Shown here: one piece after another, positions 1 to 8,626 of the stretch | Layout of the letters: every line of letters begins with the position of its first letter | How positions within the stretch are numbered: position 1 is the stretch's first letter | From: Citrobacter amalonaticus | Lineage (GTDB): Bacteria > Pseudomonadota > Gammaproteobacteria > Enterobacterales > Enterobacteriaceae | Reading direction: 5' to 3' | Length of the DNA stretch: 64,000 nucleotides | Assembly (NCBI RefSeq): GCF_018252635.1 | Contig: NZ_JAGTXM010000002.1 | Location: forward strand, 124,001 to 188,000 | Notes under the pieces: model-generated | The model's database searches: none | Told to the model about the DNA's origin: nothing | Seen by the model: the letters and a program-made list of their open reading frames with translations, nothing else | Program-made: the position numbers and the translations under genes

Positions 1-275
1 TCTTGCTGGTATGGAGCTGCGTGGTGGGCACGCTGGATAACGTTATTCGCCCGATGCTTATCCGGATGGGCGCGGATTTGCCGCTGATCCTGATCCTCTC
101 CGGCGTCATTGGCGGCCTGATTGCCTTTGGGATGATTGGTCTGTTTATCGGTCCGGTACTGCTGGCCGTTTCCTGGCGACTGTTCTCGGCCTGGGTCAAC
201 GAAGCGCCAGCCCCCACCAGCAAACCTGAAGAGATCCTTGCAGAGCTGAGTGAAATCGAAACCTCTAAAGAATAA
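1..275 (+). CDS. ydiK: YdiK, AI-2E family membrane transporter (3' end only)
   Basis: Only the last 90 or so codons are present; the reading frame enters from the left edge (first full codon at position 3) and stops at 275. The visible part has two hydrophobic segments (around LPLILILSGVIGGLIAFG and IGLFIGPVLLAVSW) followed by a short acidic cytoplasmic-type tail ending in ETSKE. This is the typical C-terminus of the AI-2E/PerM exporter family, and the next genes (rprA, ydiL) match the E. coli ydiK neighbourhood. The transported substrate of YdiK is not established. Identification rests on the C-terminal sequence and synteny. Confidence 0.9.
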   Translation, partial: LLVWSCVVGTLDNVIRPMLIRMGADLPLILILSGVIGGLIAFGMIGLFIGPVLLAVSWRLFSAWVNEAPAPTSKPEEILAELSEIETSKE

Positions 276-283
276 CGCTATCC

Positions 284-306
284 CAGGCGACTCCGGTCGC
301 CTGATT
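284..306 (+). terminator. Hairpin after ydiK
   Basis: An 8-bp perfect stem (CAGGCGAC at 284-291 and GTCGCCTG at 296-303) with a 4-nt loop starts 9 nt after the ydiK stop codon. The following sequence is only weakly T-rich, so this is a probable but not strong intrinsic terminator. Confidence 0.55.
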
Positions 307-410
307 GATTAGCATGGCTAAACAATATCGTACCGCAACTTATCTCTACTCTCTGTTTCCGCTTCGCTATCCCTGATTTACATCTCATATTCTTTACGGT
401 TTTTAAACTA

Positions 411-461
411 TTGAGACGAATCTGATCGACGCTAAAACGCCTCATACCCTACTATTAGCTC
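411..461 (+). promoter_or_regulatory. rprA promoter with RcsB-type box
   Basis: The -10 element TACTAT lies at 450-455, placing transcription start at the A at 462. A sequence TGAGACGAATCTGAT at about 412-426 resembles the RcsB box through which the Rcs phosphorelay activates rprA in E. coli. The match to the known E. coli promoter arrangement is from memory; the -10 and its spacing are seen directly. Confidence 0.65.
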
Positions 462-567
462 ACGGTTATAGATCAAGACATTGATTTATAAGTATGGAAA
501 TCCCCTGAGTGAAACAACGAATTGCTGTGTGTAGTCTTTGCCCATCTCCCACGATGGGCTTTTTTTT
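462..567 (+). ncRNA. rprA: RprA small regulatory RNA
   Basis: A 106-nt segment between ydiK and ydiL matches RprA, the Hfq-dependent sRNA that base-pairs with the rpoS leader to raise RpoS synthesis and also affects csgD and ydaM. It begins ACGGTTATAG, contains the conserved central stretch GAAATCCCCTGAGTGAAAC, and ends with the terminator hairpin GCCCATC...GATGGGC followed by eight T residues (560-567). The length equals that of E. coli RprA and the flanking genes are the same. The 5' stem (about 468-491) shows small compensatory-looking changes relative to the E. coli form as I recall it. Confidence 0.95.
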
Positions 568-766
568 ATCCTGAAGTTGCTGCTGTCTCATCGCAAAATA
601 ATCCTTCCCCTCCTTTGTCTATATCCCTCTCTTTTTCAGGGAAATCCCCCTTTCACATGCCCATAACAAATAATATTGCACAAGATACTGTGACTCTCTT
701 CATGCCGAAGCCTGCTTAATAGTGTTATTTATGCTCTATCGTTTTTTAATATGAGGTCATTCAATG

Positions 767-1123
767 ATGAACGCTTATGAACTACAGGCATTACGTCATA
801 TTTTTGCAATGACCATTGAAGAGTGCGTGTCGTGGATTGCGCCAGATTATAATGTCGCCGACTGGCAGCGTTGGGAAAATAGCGAAGGCGAACCGCCTCG
901 CGCCATTGTTGAAACGCTGCTGGACATGCGAAGGAAAAGAAAACTACGCATTAATGCCATTATTGAGAAGATAAACAATCGTATTGGTAATAATACAATG
1001 CGTTTCTTTTCTGATTTAGCTGATTTCCAGTCAGTCTATCGTGATGGCAGTTTCCTTGACTGGAAAATTTATCAATCCGTTGCTGCTGAACTCTATGCCC
1101 ACGACCTGGAACGATTGTGTTAG
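767..1123 (+). CDS. ydiL: YdiL, small DNA-binding-like protein of unknown role
   Basis: This encodes 118 residues, the same length as E. coli YdiL (DUF1870 family). The start is the second of two adjacent ATG codons (764 and 767); a GAGGT ribosome-binding sequence at 752-756 fits it. The N-terminal half (residues 1-55) looks like a Cro/C1-type helix-turn-helix: two short helices, then WQRWENSEGEPPRAI, the pattern seen where a recognition helix is followed by a conserved W.xWE motif. The C-terminal half is helical and has no recognised domain. Its target and function are unknown. It stands alone between rprA and the ydiM transporter gene. Confidence 0.9.
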   Translation: MNAYELQALRHIFAMTIEECVSWIAPDYNVADWQRWENSEGEPPRAIVETLLDMRRKRKLRINAIIEKINNRIGNNTMRFFSDLADFQSVYRDGSFLDWKIYQSVAAELYAHDLERLC

Positions 1124-1252
1124 ACCACATATTTCCTGCCATTGGCGATTCATACTAAGAAACTTCAATTTATTCGAAAAATTGCACTTTTAAGGCACGG
1201 GTATTTAACCCGTACCAGGGAAAATCATTAGCCATTTCGCTGAGCAGGCATC

Positions 1253-2476
1253 ATGAAAAATCACTATTTCCCCACCGCGATGGGGCTGTATCTCAATTAC
1301 CTGGTGCACGGTATGGGAGTCATCCTGATGAGTCTCAACATGGCATCACTCGAACAACAGTGGCAGACAAACGCCGCAGGGGTGTCTGTCGTGATCTCCT
1401 CATTGGGAATCGGGCGCTTAAGCGTTCTGTTTTGCGCCGGATTATTATCCGACCGGTTTGGCCGCCGTCCCTTTATTATCCTGGGGATGCTTTGCTATGT
1501 GACCTTCTTTTTCGGTATTCTGACCACTCATAACATCATCATTGCTTATGCATTCGGCGTCCTCGCGGGCATGGCGAACAGTTTTCTGGACGCCGGCACC
1601 TATCCCAGCCTGATGGAGGCCTTTCCCTCCTCGCCGAGTACCGCCAACATCCTGATTAAGGCTTTTGTCTCCGGCGGACAGTTTTTACTCCCAATGATCA
1701 TCAGTCTGCTCGTCTGGGCGGAACTGTGGTTTGGCTGGTCATTTATCATTGCCGCCGCAATCATGTTGATTAACGGTCTGTTTTTACTCCGCTGCGCCTT
1801 TCCGCCGCATCCAGGACGCCGCGCCGCGTCGATCGCACCAGCACAGGAACATCGCCAGCGCCCGGCACAGAAGCATCGCTGCGCCTTTATCGACCTGGCC
1901 AGTTATACGCTGTACGGCTACGTCTCGATGGCCACGTTTTATCTTATCAGCCAGTGGCTGGCGCAGTACGGTCAGTTTGTCGCCGGGATGTCATATACCC
2001 TGTCAATCAAACTACTGAGCATCTATACCTGCGGTTCTCTGCTTTGCGTCTTGATTACCGCCCCGCTGGTGCGCAAAACAGTGCGTTCAACCACTTTGCT
2101 GATGCTGTATACCTTCGTCTCGTTTGTCGCACTGCTGACGGTGTGTCTGCATCCCTCGGTGTATGTTGTGATTATCTTTGCCTTTGTGATCGGCTTTTCG
2201 TCTGCAGGCGGCGTGGTACAAATAGGCCTGACTCTGATGGCAGCGCGTTTCCCACACGCTAAAGGGAAAGCCACCGGCATTTATTACAGTGCGGGCAGTA
2301 TTGCCACCTTCACGATCCCACTGGTCACGGCCCATCTGTCACAACGAAGTATCGCCGATATTATGTGGTTTGATACCGGTATTGCCGCCGTGGGTTTCTT
2401 ATTGGCGCTGTTTATCGGCTACCGCAGTCGCCTGGAAACAAAACGCCAGTTGATGATGTCGCCGTTGGCAGAATAA
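1253..2476 (+). CDS. ydiM: YdiM, MFS transporter
   Basis: This encodes a 407-residue major facilitator superfamily protein with about 12 hydrophobic segments. The MFS signature loop between helices 2 and 3 is present as DRFGRRP near residue 70. A hydrophilic, basic central loop (PPHPGRRAAS to QKHRCAF, about residues 185-210) divides two six-helix halves. It is paralogous to YdiN immediately downstream. The substrate is not known; its position next to ydiN, ydiB and aroD has led to the suggestion that the pair moves shikimate- or quinate-type aromatic acids, which is inference from context. The 246-bp gap to ydiN suggests separate transcription. Confidence 0.9.
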   Translation: MKNHYFPTAMGLYLNYLVHGMGVILMSLNMASLEQQWQTNAAGVSVVISSLGIGRLSVLFCAGLLSDRFGRRPFIILGMLCYVTFFFGILTTHNIIIAYAFGVLAGMANSFLDAGTYPSLMEAFPSSPSTANILIKAFVSGGQFLLPMIISLLVWAELWFGWSFIIAAAIMLINGLFLLRCAFPPHPGRRAASIAPAQEHRQRPAQKHRCAFIDLASYTLYGYVSMATFYLISQWLAQYGQFVAGMSYTLSIKLLSIYTCGSLLCVLITAPLVRKTVRSTTLLMLYTFVSFVALLTVCLHPSVYVVIIFAFVIGFSSAGGVVQIGLTLMAARFPHAKGKATGIYYSAGSIATFTIPLVTAHLSQRSIADIMWFDTGIAAVGFLLALFIGYRSRLETKRQLMMSPLAE

Positions 2477-2587
2477 GTGTGAAACCAGCGAATGCAACAT
2501 TATTAACGCTGACTGCAATATAGTTTGTATAACGTCAATAACAGCCATAAAACAGTGCAGGAGACGTGGGCTTTCACACTTTCACCT

Positions 2588-2610
2588 GCAATATACCTGG
2601 TAACGAAAAC
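2588..2610 (+). promoter_or_regulatory. Element shared with the ydiQ leader (copy A)
   Basis: A 23-nt stretch with core GCAATATACCTGGTAA lies 113 nt before the ydiN start codon. A near copy (21 of 23 positions identical) lies at 9708-9730, 116 nt before the ydiQ start. The five bases before copy A (CACCT, 2583-2587) also occur before a partial third copy at 9630-9642. No protein is known to me that binds this sequence; YdiP, the AraC-type regulator encoded next to ydiQ, is a candidate. Confidence 0.45.
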
Positions 2611-2722
2611 GTCATGTTATGTAGTTCATGCCGTATTACCGCCGTATATTAATAAAATATCGCCGGATATAAAAACGCCGGCGAAAACAGAATTAAATTA
2701 ACCGGCAAGGAGCTTTTAAAAA

Positions 2723-3967
2723 ATGTCACAGAATAAGGCTTTCAGTACGCCATTTTTCCTGGCGGTCATCTGTATTTATCTCAGCTATTTTCTTCACGGC
2801 ATTAGCGTCATTACGCTGGCGCAAAATATGACCTCACTCGCCGCGAAGTTTTCCACTGACAGCGCGGGGATCGCCTATTTAATTTCCGGTATCGGGCTCG
2901 GTCGTCTGGTGAGTATTCTGTTTTTTGGCGTTCTGTCAGATAAGTTCGGTCGTCGGGCGATCATTCTGTTAGGCGTCGCGTTATATATCCTCTTTTTCTT
3001 CGGCATCCCTGCCAGTCCCAACCTGATGGTGGCCTTTGTACTCGCCGTGTGCGTTGGTGTGGCCAACTCAGCGCTTGATACCGGAGGCTACCCGGCGCTG
3101 ATGGAATGTTTCCCGAAAGCGTCAGGTTCGGCGGTGATCCTGGTCAAAGCAATGGTCTCCTTCGGGCAGATGCTCTATCCGATGCTGGTCGGTTATATGC
3201 TGCTCAACAACATCTGGTACGGCTATGGTGTAATCATTCCTGGCATTTTGTTTGTGCTGATCACCCTGATGCTGCTACGCAGTAAATTCCCCGGTCAACT
3301 GGTGGATGCCAGCGTCGCCAAAGAGTTGCCGCAGATGAACAGCAAACCGCTGGTCTGGCTGGAAGGGGTTGCTTCCGTGATGTTTGGCGTGGCCGCGTTT
3401 TCCACCTTCTACGTCATCGTGGTCTGGATGCCGAAATACGCCATGGCCTTCGCCGGAATGGAAGAGGCGGATGCGCTTAAAACCATCACATATTACAGCC
3501 TGGGTTCGCTGGTCTGCGTCTTTATCTTTGCCGCACTGCTGAAAAAAATGGTTCGCCCCATCTGGGCTAACGTCTTTAATGCCGGACTGGCCACCGTTAC
3601 CGCTGCCGTCATTTATCTCTGGCCGTCACCGCTGGTGTGTAACGCGGGGGCGTTTGTGATTGGTTTCTCCGCGGCGGGCGGGATTTTACAACTGGGCGTG
3701 TCGGTAATGTCGGAGTTCTTTCCAAAAAGCAAAGCCAAAGTCACCAGCGTTTATATGATGATGGGCGGCCTCGCGAATTTTGTTATTCCGCTGATTACCG
3801 GCTACCTCTCTACCATCGGCCTGCAATACATCATTTTACTGGATTTCGCTTTTGCCCTGCTGGCCTTTATCACCGGCATTATCGTTTTTATCCGCTATTA
3901 CCGGGTCTTCAACATTCCACAGAACGATATCCGTCTGGGCGAACGCTATTTTTCAACAAAAAGTTAA
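2723..3967 (+). CDS. ydiN: YdiN, MFS transporter
   Basis: This encodes a 414-residue 12-helix MFS permease, paralogous to YdiM. It carries the conserved DKFGRRA loop between helices 2 and 3 (residues about 74-80) and the acidic-glycine motif [13 protein letters not shown] near residue 120, which has the counterpart DAGTYPSLMEAFP in YdiM. An AAGGAG ribosome-binding site precedes the ATG. The gene ends 23 nt before ydiB, so ydiN-ydiB-aroD probably form one transcript, consistent with import of a shikimate-pathway related acid followed by its oxidation or dehydration. The substrate is inferred only. Confidence 0.9.
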   Translation: MSQNKAFSTPFFLAVICIYLSYFLHGISVITLAQNMTSLAAKFSTDSAGIAYLISGIGLGRLVSILFFGVLSDKFGRRAIILLGVALYILFFFGIPASPNLMVAFVLAVCVGVANSALDTGGYPALMECFPKASGSAVILVKAMVSFGQMLYPMLVGYMLLNNIWYGYGVIIPGILFVLITLMLLRSKFPGQLVDASVAKELPQMNSKPLVWLEGVASVMFGVAAFSTFYVIVVWMPKYAMAFAGMEEADALKTITYYSLGSLVCVFIFAALLKKMVRPIWANVFNAGLATVTAAVIYLWPSPLVCNAGAFVIGFSAAGGILQLGVSVMSEFFPKSKAKVTSVYMMMGGLANFVIPLITGYLSTIGLQYIILLDFAFALLAFITGIIVFIRYYRVFNIPQNDIRLGERYFSTKS

Positions 3968-3990
3968 GCGACAATTTAAGGAGTCATGTT

Positions 3991-4857
3991 ATGGATGTAA
4001 CCGCGAAATATGAACTGATCGGCTTAATGGCTTATCCCATCAGACACAGCTTGTCGCCAGAAATGCAAAATAAGGCGCTGGAAAAAGCCGGATTGCCGTT
4101 TACCTATATGGCCTTTGAGGTCGACAACACGACTTTTGCTGGTGCCATCGAGGGACTAAAAGCGTTAAAAATGCGCGGGACCGGCGTATCCATGCCCAAT
4201 AAGCAACTGGCCTGTGAATTTGTGGATGAACTGACCCCGGCAGCGAAACTGGTTGGCGCCATTAACACCATCGTTAATGATGATGGTTACCTGCGCGGTT
4301 ACAATACCGACGGTACCGGTCACATTCGCGCGATTAAAGAGAGTGGTTTCGATATCAAGGGTAAAACCATGGTATTACTGGGTGCCGGTGGTGCTTCCAC
4401 GGCCATCGGCGCACAGGCGGCCATTGAGGGGATCAAAGCGATTAAACTCTTTAACCGCAATGATGAGTTCTTCCAGAAAGCGCTGGATTTCGCTAAGCGG
4501 GTGAATGAAAACACCGACTGCGTGGTGACGGTAACAGACCTTGCCGACCAGCAGGCCTTCGCTGATGCGCTGGCGACAGCGGATATCCTGACGAACGGTA
4601 CCAAAGTCGGCATGAAACCGCTGGAAAACGAATCTATCGTCAGCGACGTGAGCCTGCTACGTCCTGAACTACTGGTCACCGAATGCGTCTACAACCCGCA
4701 TATGACGAAGTTATTGCAGCAGGCTCAACAGGCCGGTTGCAAAACAATCGATGGTTACGGCATGTTGTTGTGGCAAGGGGCTGAACAGTTCAAACTGTGG
4801 ACCGGCAAAGATTTCCCGCTGGAATATGTAAAACAGGTGATGGGGTTTGCGGCCTGA
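3991..4857 (+). CDS. ydiB: Quinate/shikimate dehydrogenase YdiB
   Basis: YdiB reversibly oxidises quinate to 3-dehydroquinate and shikimate to 3-dehydroshikimate, using NAD or NADP. The 288-residue product has the family length. Lys71 and Asp107, the substrate-binding catalytic pair of the family, are present (MPNKQ and NTDGTG). The substrate-binding entry motif [12 protein letters not shown] spans residues 16-27. The Rossmann glycine-rich loop GAGGAST is near residue 132, and NRND near residue 155 fits the dual NAD/NADP preference of YdiB rather than the strict NADP use of AroE. It sits 33 nt upstream of aroD. Confidence 0.95.
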   Translation: MDVTAKYELIGLMAYPIRHSLSPEMQNKALEKAGLPFTYMAFEVDNTTFAGAIEGLKALKMRGTGVSMPNKQLACEFVDELTPAAKLVGAINTIVNDDGYLRGYNTDGTGHIRAIKESGFDIKGKTMVLLGAGGASTAIGAQAAIEGIKAIKLFNRNDEFFQKALDFAKRVNENTDCVVTVTDLADQQAFADALATADILTNGTKVGMKPLENESIVSDVSLLRPELLVTECVYNPHMTKLLQQAQQAGCKTIDGYGMLLWQGAEQFKLWTGKDFPLEYVKQVMGFAA

Positions 4858-4890
4858 CGGCCAGGAACTAAGACTGATAAAAGGTACTAA

Positions 4891-5649
4891 ATGAAAACCG
4901 TAACCGTAAAAAACCTCGTGATTGGCGAAGGGGCTCCAAAAATAATCGTCTCGTTGATGGGCAAAGATATCGCCAGCGTCCGCGCTGAAGCGCAAGCCTA
5001 TCGCGACGCAGATTTCGACATTCTGGAATGGCGCGTTGACCATTTCGCCGATGTCGCCTCTGCCGATGCCGTTCTGGAGGCTGTCCGTGCGATCCGCGCT
5101 GAAATGCCCCAGACTCCCCTGCTGTTTACGTTCCGCAGCGCGAGCGAAGGCGGTGAGCAGGCCATTTCGACCGACGCCTATCTCGCGCTGAATCGTGCGG
5201 CGGTCGACAGCGGTCTGGTGGATATGATCGATCTCGAACTGTTTACCGGTGATGAGCAGGTCAAAGCGACGGTGGACTACGCGCACAGCAAAAACGTCAG
5301 CGTGATCATGTCCAACCATGATTTTCACAAGACGCCGGCAGAAGAAGAGATCGTTGCACGACTGCGCAAAATGCAGGAACTGGGTGCCGATATTCCAAAG
5401 ATTGCCCTGATGCCGCAGAGCCATAGCGATGTTCTGACGCTGCTTTCCGCCACGCTGAAAATGCAGGAACAGTACGCTGACCGTCCGCTGATCACCATGT
5501 CGATGTCGAAAACCGGTGTGATTTCGCGCCTGGCCGGTGAAGTCTTCGGCTCCGCGGCGACCTTTGGCGCGGTTAAAAAGGCTTCGGCCCCCGGACAAAT
5601 ATCCGTTAGCGACCTGCGTACGGTATTAACGATTTTACATCAGGCGTAA
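4891..5649 (+). CDS. aroD: 3-dehydroquinate dehydratase, type I
   Basis: AroD converts 3-dehydroquinate to 3-dehydroshikimate in the shikimate pathway through a Schiff-base mechanism. The 252-residue protein has the catalytic His143 (SNHDFH) and the Schiff-base Lys170 (DIPKIAL) at exactly the E. coli positions. Glu86 (SEGGEQ) lies in the substrate loop. It is the essential biosynthetic member of an apparent ydiN-ydiB-aroD unit; a G+C-rich hairpin (5663-5685) follows the stop codon. Confidence 0.97.
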   Translation: MKTVTVKNLVIGEGAPKIIVSLMGKDIASVRAEAQAYRDADFDILEWRVDHFADVASADAVLEAVRAIRAEMPQTPLLFTFRSASEGGEQAISTDAYLALNRAAVDSGLVDMIDLELFTGDEQVKATVDYAHSKNVSVIMSNHDFHKTPAEEEIVARLRKMQELGADIPKIALMPQSHSDVLTLLSATLKMQEQYADRPLITMSMSKTGVISRLAGEVFGSAATFGAVKKASAPGQISVSDLRTVLTILHQA

Positions 5650-5662
5650 TACGCGAAATAAA

Positions 5663-5685
5663 GGCGGGAAGCATTCTCTCCCGCC
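5663..5685 (+). terminator. Hairpin after aroD
   Basis: Seven-base-pair stem GGCGGGA (5663-5669) / TCCCGCC (5679-5685), 13 nt after the aroD stop. It is followed by A+T-rich sequence without a clear T run, so termination may be partial. Confidence 0.5.
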
Positions 5686-5727
5686 ATTAAATATAAATTG
5701 TATTCCACAGTGAATATTTAACATGAA

Positions 5728-5780
5728 TATTCAGCGGAGGCCTGCGCCTGAACGCAGCGGCGTAGCATTTCCGCCGAATA
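5728..5780 (+). promoter_or_regulatory. Long inverted repeat in the ydiF leader
   Basis: TATTCAGCGGA (5728-5738) pairs with TCCGCCGAATA (5770-5780) with one G-T wobble or mismatch, and the enclosed 31 nt contain a second smaller GC-rich stem (GCG...CGC). The structure ends 5 nt before the AGGAG ribosome-binding site of ydiF. It may be an operator or an RNA structure affecting translation; no known motif was recognised. Confidence 0.4.
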
Positions 5781-5793
5781 TCCAGGAGTTAAT

Positions 5794-7389
5794 ATGAAAC
5801 CTGAAAGACCACCACGCATTAATGGTCGCGTGCCTGTGCTCTCGGCCCAGGACGCGGTGAATTATATTAAAGATGAAGATGTGCTGTGTATATTAGGTGC
5901 GGGCGGCGGCATTCTGGAAGCCACCACCTTAATTACCGCATTAGCCGAAAAATATAAACAAACGCAAACGCCGCGTAATTTATCGATCATCAGTCCAACC
6001 GGTCTTGGCGATCGCGCCGATCGCGGAATCAGCCCGCTGGCACAGGAAGGCCTGGTGAAATGGGCGTTGTGCGGACACTGGGGTCAGTCGCCGCGTATTT
6101 CAGAGTTAGCGGAACAGAATAAAATTGCCGCCTATAACTATCCGCAAGGGGTGCTAACCCAGGCTCTGCGCGCGTCTGCCGCCCACCAGCCAGGGATCCT
6201 CAGCGAAATCGGGATTGGCACCTTCGTCGACCCGCGCCAACAGGGTGGCAAGCTCAATGAAGTCACCAAAGAGGACCTCATCAAGCTGGTGGAGATCGAT
6301 AACAAGGAATATCTCTACTACAAAGCGATTGCGCCTACCGTTGCGTTTATCCGCGCCACCACCTGCGACAGCGAAGGCTATGCCTCGTTTGAAGATGAGG
6401 TGATGTACCTCGACGCACTGGTGCTGGCTCAGGCGGTGCACAACCACGGCGGCATCGTCATGATGCAGGTGCAAAAGATGGTCAAGAAAGCCACGCTGCA
6501 TCCCAAATCCGTACGTATCCCTGGTTATCTGGTGGATATCGTAGTAGTCGACCCTGAGCAGACGCAACTGTATGGCGGCGCACCGGTGAACCGTTTTATC
6601 TCGGGCGATTTCACCCTTGACGACAGCACTCAGCTCTCCCTCCCCCTTAATCAGCGCAAACTGGTCGCCCGTCGCGCCCTGTTTGAGATGCGTAAAGGTG
6701 CGGTCGGTAACGTCGGCGTCGGCATCGCGGATGGCATCGGACTGGTGGCCCGCGAGGAAGGCTGTGCGGATGACTTTGTACTGACCGTTGAAACCGGCCC
6801 CGTTGGTGGGATCACCTCCCAGGGTGTCGCCTTCGGTGCGAACGTCAACACTCGTGCCATTCTTGATATGACCTCGCAGTTTGACTTCTACCACGGTGGC
6901 GGACTGGACGTTTGCTATCTGAGCTTTGCGGAAGTTGACCGCCACGGTAACGTCGGGGTGCATAAATTCAACGGCAAAATTATGGGTACTGGCGGCTTTA
7001 TCGATATCAGCGCGACCTCAAAGAAAATTGTTTTCTGCGGCACGCTAACCGCCGGCAGTCTGAAAACAGAGGTCGCCGACGGGAAATTAACCATCGTCCA
7101 GGAAGGTCGGGTGAATAAATTCATCCACGAACTGCCGGAAATCACCTTCAGCGGAAAGATCGCCCTCGAGCGTGGTCTGGACGTGCGCTACATCACTGAG
7201 CGCGCGGTATTTACGCTAAAAGAGGACGGTCTGCATCTTATTGAAATTGCCCCTGGGGTGGATCTGGAGCGCGATATTCTGGCCAGGATGGATTTCGCAC
7301 CGGTTATTTCACCAGAGCTGAAACTGATGGATGAAAGCTTATTTATCGACGCCACCATGGGTTTTGAACTGCCGGAAGCGGCTAATTAA
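5794..7389 (+). CDS. ydiF: YdiF, family I acyl-CoA:acetate CoA-transferase
   Basis: This 531-residue enzyme belongs to the family I CoA-transferases, with the alpha- and beta-type domains fused in a single chain. It moves CoA between short-chain acyl-CoA and acetate through a glutamyl-CoA thioester. The catalytic Glu333 is present in VETGPVGG, the position described for YdiF of enterohaemorrhagic E. coli. The N-terminal domain has the GAGGGI loop near residue 36. It is followed after 13 nt by ydiO, so the two are surely co-transcribed, which suggests that YdiF supplies or recycles the acyl-CoA used by YdiO. Confidence 0.93.
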   Translation: MKPERPPRINGRVPVLSAQDAVNYIKDEDVLCILGAGGGILEATTLITALAEKYKQTQTPRNLSIISPTGLGDRADRGISPLAQEGLVKWALCGHWGQSPRISELAEQNKIAAYNYPQGVLTQALRASAAHQPGILSEIGIGTFVDPRQQGGKLNEVTKEDLIKLVEIDNKEYLYYKAIAPTVAFIRATTCDSEGYASFEDEVMYLDALVLAQAVHNHGGIVMMQVQKMVKKATLHPKSVRIPGYLVDIVVVDPEQTQLYGGAPVNRFISGDFTLDDSTQLSLPLNQRKLVARRALFEMRKGAVGNVGVGIADGIGLVAREEGCADDFVLTVETGPVGGITSQGVAFGANVNTRAILDMTSQFDFYHGGGLDVCYLSFAEVDRHGNVGVHKFNGKIMGTGGFIDISATSKKIVFCGTLTAGSLKTEVADGKLTIVQEGRVNKFIHELPEITFSGKIALERGLDVRYITERAVFTLKEDGLHLIEIAPGVDLERDILARMDFAPVISPELKLMDESLFIDATMGFELPEAAN

Positions 7390-7402
7390 AAGGAGTACGA
7401 TA

Positions 7403-8554
7403 ATGGACTTTTCTTTAAGCGAAGAGCAAGAGCTGCTGCTTGCCAGTATTCGGGAACTGATTACCAGCAATTTTCCGGAAGAGTATTTCCGTACCTGCGA
7501 TCAAACGGCAACCTACCCCAGAGAGTTTATGCGTGCGCTGGCGGATAACGGAATTTCCATGCTGGGCGTGCCGGAAGAGTTCGGCGGTATCCCGGCAGAC
7601 TATGTCACCCAAATGTTGGCCCTGATGGAAGTGTCAAAATGCGGTGCTCCGGCCTTTCTGATCACCAACGGCCAGTGCATTCATAGCATGCGTCGTTTCG
7701 GCTCGCCAGAACAACTACGGAAAACGGCGGAAAGCACGCTGGAGACCGGCGATCCGGCCTATGCCCTGGCGTTAACCGAGCCAGGTGCAGGTTCTGATAA
7801 CAACAGCGCCACCACCAGCTACACGCGTAAAGACGGCAAGGTGTACCTGAATGGCCAGAAGACATTTATTACCGGTGCCAAAGAGTACCCCTACATGCTG
7901 GTGCTGGCGCGCGATCCGGAACCGAAAGATCCGAAGAAAGCCTTTACGCTCTGGTGGGTGGAATCCAACAAGCCGGGGATCAAAATCAACCCGCTGCACA
8001 AAATCGGCTGGCACATGCTCAGCACCTGCGAAGTCTATCTCGACAACGTTGAGGTAGATGAAAGCGACATGGTGGGCGAAGAAGGCATGGGCTTTCTCAA
8101 CGTAATGTACAACTTCGAGATGGAGCGTCTAATCAACGCCGCGCGCAGTACCGGCTTTGCCGAATGCGCCTTTGAAGATGCCGCGCGTTATGCCAACCAG
8201 CGCATTGCCTTTGGTAAGCCAATTGGACACAACCAGATGATCCAGGAAAAACTGGCGTTAATGGCAATCAAAGTCGACAACATGCGCAATATGGTGCTGA
8301 AGGTGGCATGGCAGGCCGATCAGGAACAGTCTCTGCGTACCAGCGCCGCGCTGGCGAAACTGTACTGTGCCCGTACCGCGATGGAAGTGATTGACGATGC
8401 GATTCAGATTATGGGTGGGCTGGGCTATACCGACGAAGCGCGTGTCTCCCGATTCTGGCGCGATGTCCGCTGCGAACGTATTGGTGGAGGGACGGATGAG
8501 ATCATGATTTATGTCGCAGGCCGGCAGATCCTGAAGGATTATCAGAATAAGTAA
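7403..8554 (+). CDS. ydiO: YdiO, acyl-CoA dehydrogenase
   Basis: The product is a 383-residue FAD-dependent acyl-CoA dehydrogenase, closest to CaiA-type enzymes that work with a FixABCX electron carrier. The start at 7403 follows an AAGGAG site; an upstream in-frame start inside ydiF is not needed. The signature ALTEPGAGSD is at residues 123-132. At the C-terminus, where many family members have the catalytic Glu in YEGT, this protein has GGGT (361-364). A glutamate at residue 241 in FEMERLIN lies at the alternative helix-G position used by isovaleryl-CoA dehydrogenase, so it is probably the base. Electrons presumably pass to YdiQR. Confidence 0.92.
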   Translation: MDFSLSEEQELLLASIRELITSNFPEEYFRTCDQTATYPREFMRALADNGISMLGVPEEFGGIPADYVTQMLALMEVSKCGAPAFLITNGQCIHSMRRFGSPEQLRKTAESTLETGDPAYALALTEPGAGSDNNSATTSYTRKDGKVYLNGQKTFITGAKEYPYMLVLARDPEPKDPKKAFTLWWVESNKPGIKINPLHKIGWHMLSTCEVYLDNVEVDESDMVGEEGMGFLNVMYNFEMERLINAARSTGFAECAFEDAARYANQRIAFGKPIGHNQMIQEKLALMAIKVDNMRNMVLKVAWQADQEQSLRTSAALAKLYCARTAMEVIDDAIQIMGGLGYTDEARVSRFWRDVRCERIGGGTDEIMIYVAGRQILKDYQNK

Positions 8555-8562
8555 CCGACAGA

Positions 8563-8592
8563 CCGGATAGCGGTACCTGCACCGCTATCCGG
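8563..8592. terminator. Palindromic hairpin between converging ydiO and ydiP
   Basis: A perfect 12-bp stem (CCGGATAGCGGT / ACCGCTATCCGG) with a 6-nt loop lies between the two stop codons. It has REP-like character (CCGGAT...ATCCGG) and no T run, and probably protects or ends both transcripts. Confidence 0.6.
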
Positions 8593-8626
8593 CGATTCAT
8601 CGGTTTACCGGTGACGAAACCAAAAA

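Noticed and set aside
522-719. 65-residue plus-strand frame overlapping the 3' half of rprA
   Set aside because: It starts with TTG inside the sRNA, has no ribosome-binding site, and its first 45 bases belong to the conserved RprA terminator region.
4711-5598. Long 295-residue frame on the minus strand through aroD
   Set aside because: It lies antisense to a complete AroD with all catalytic residues; such shadow frames are common in this base composition and it resembles no family.
6154-6963. 269-residue minus-strand frame within ydiF
   Set aside because: Shadow of the ydiF frame; no start signal or recognisable domain.
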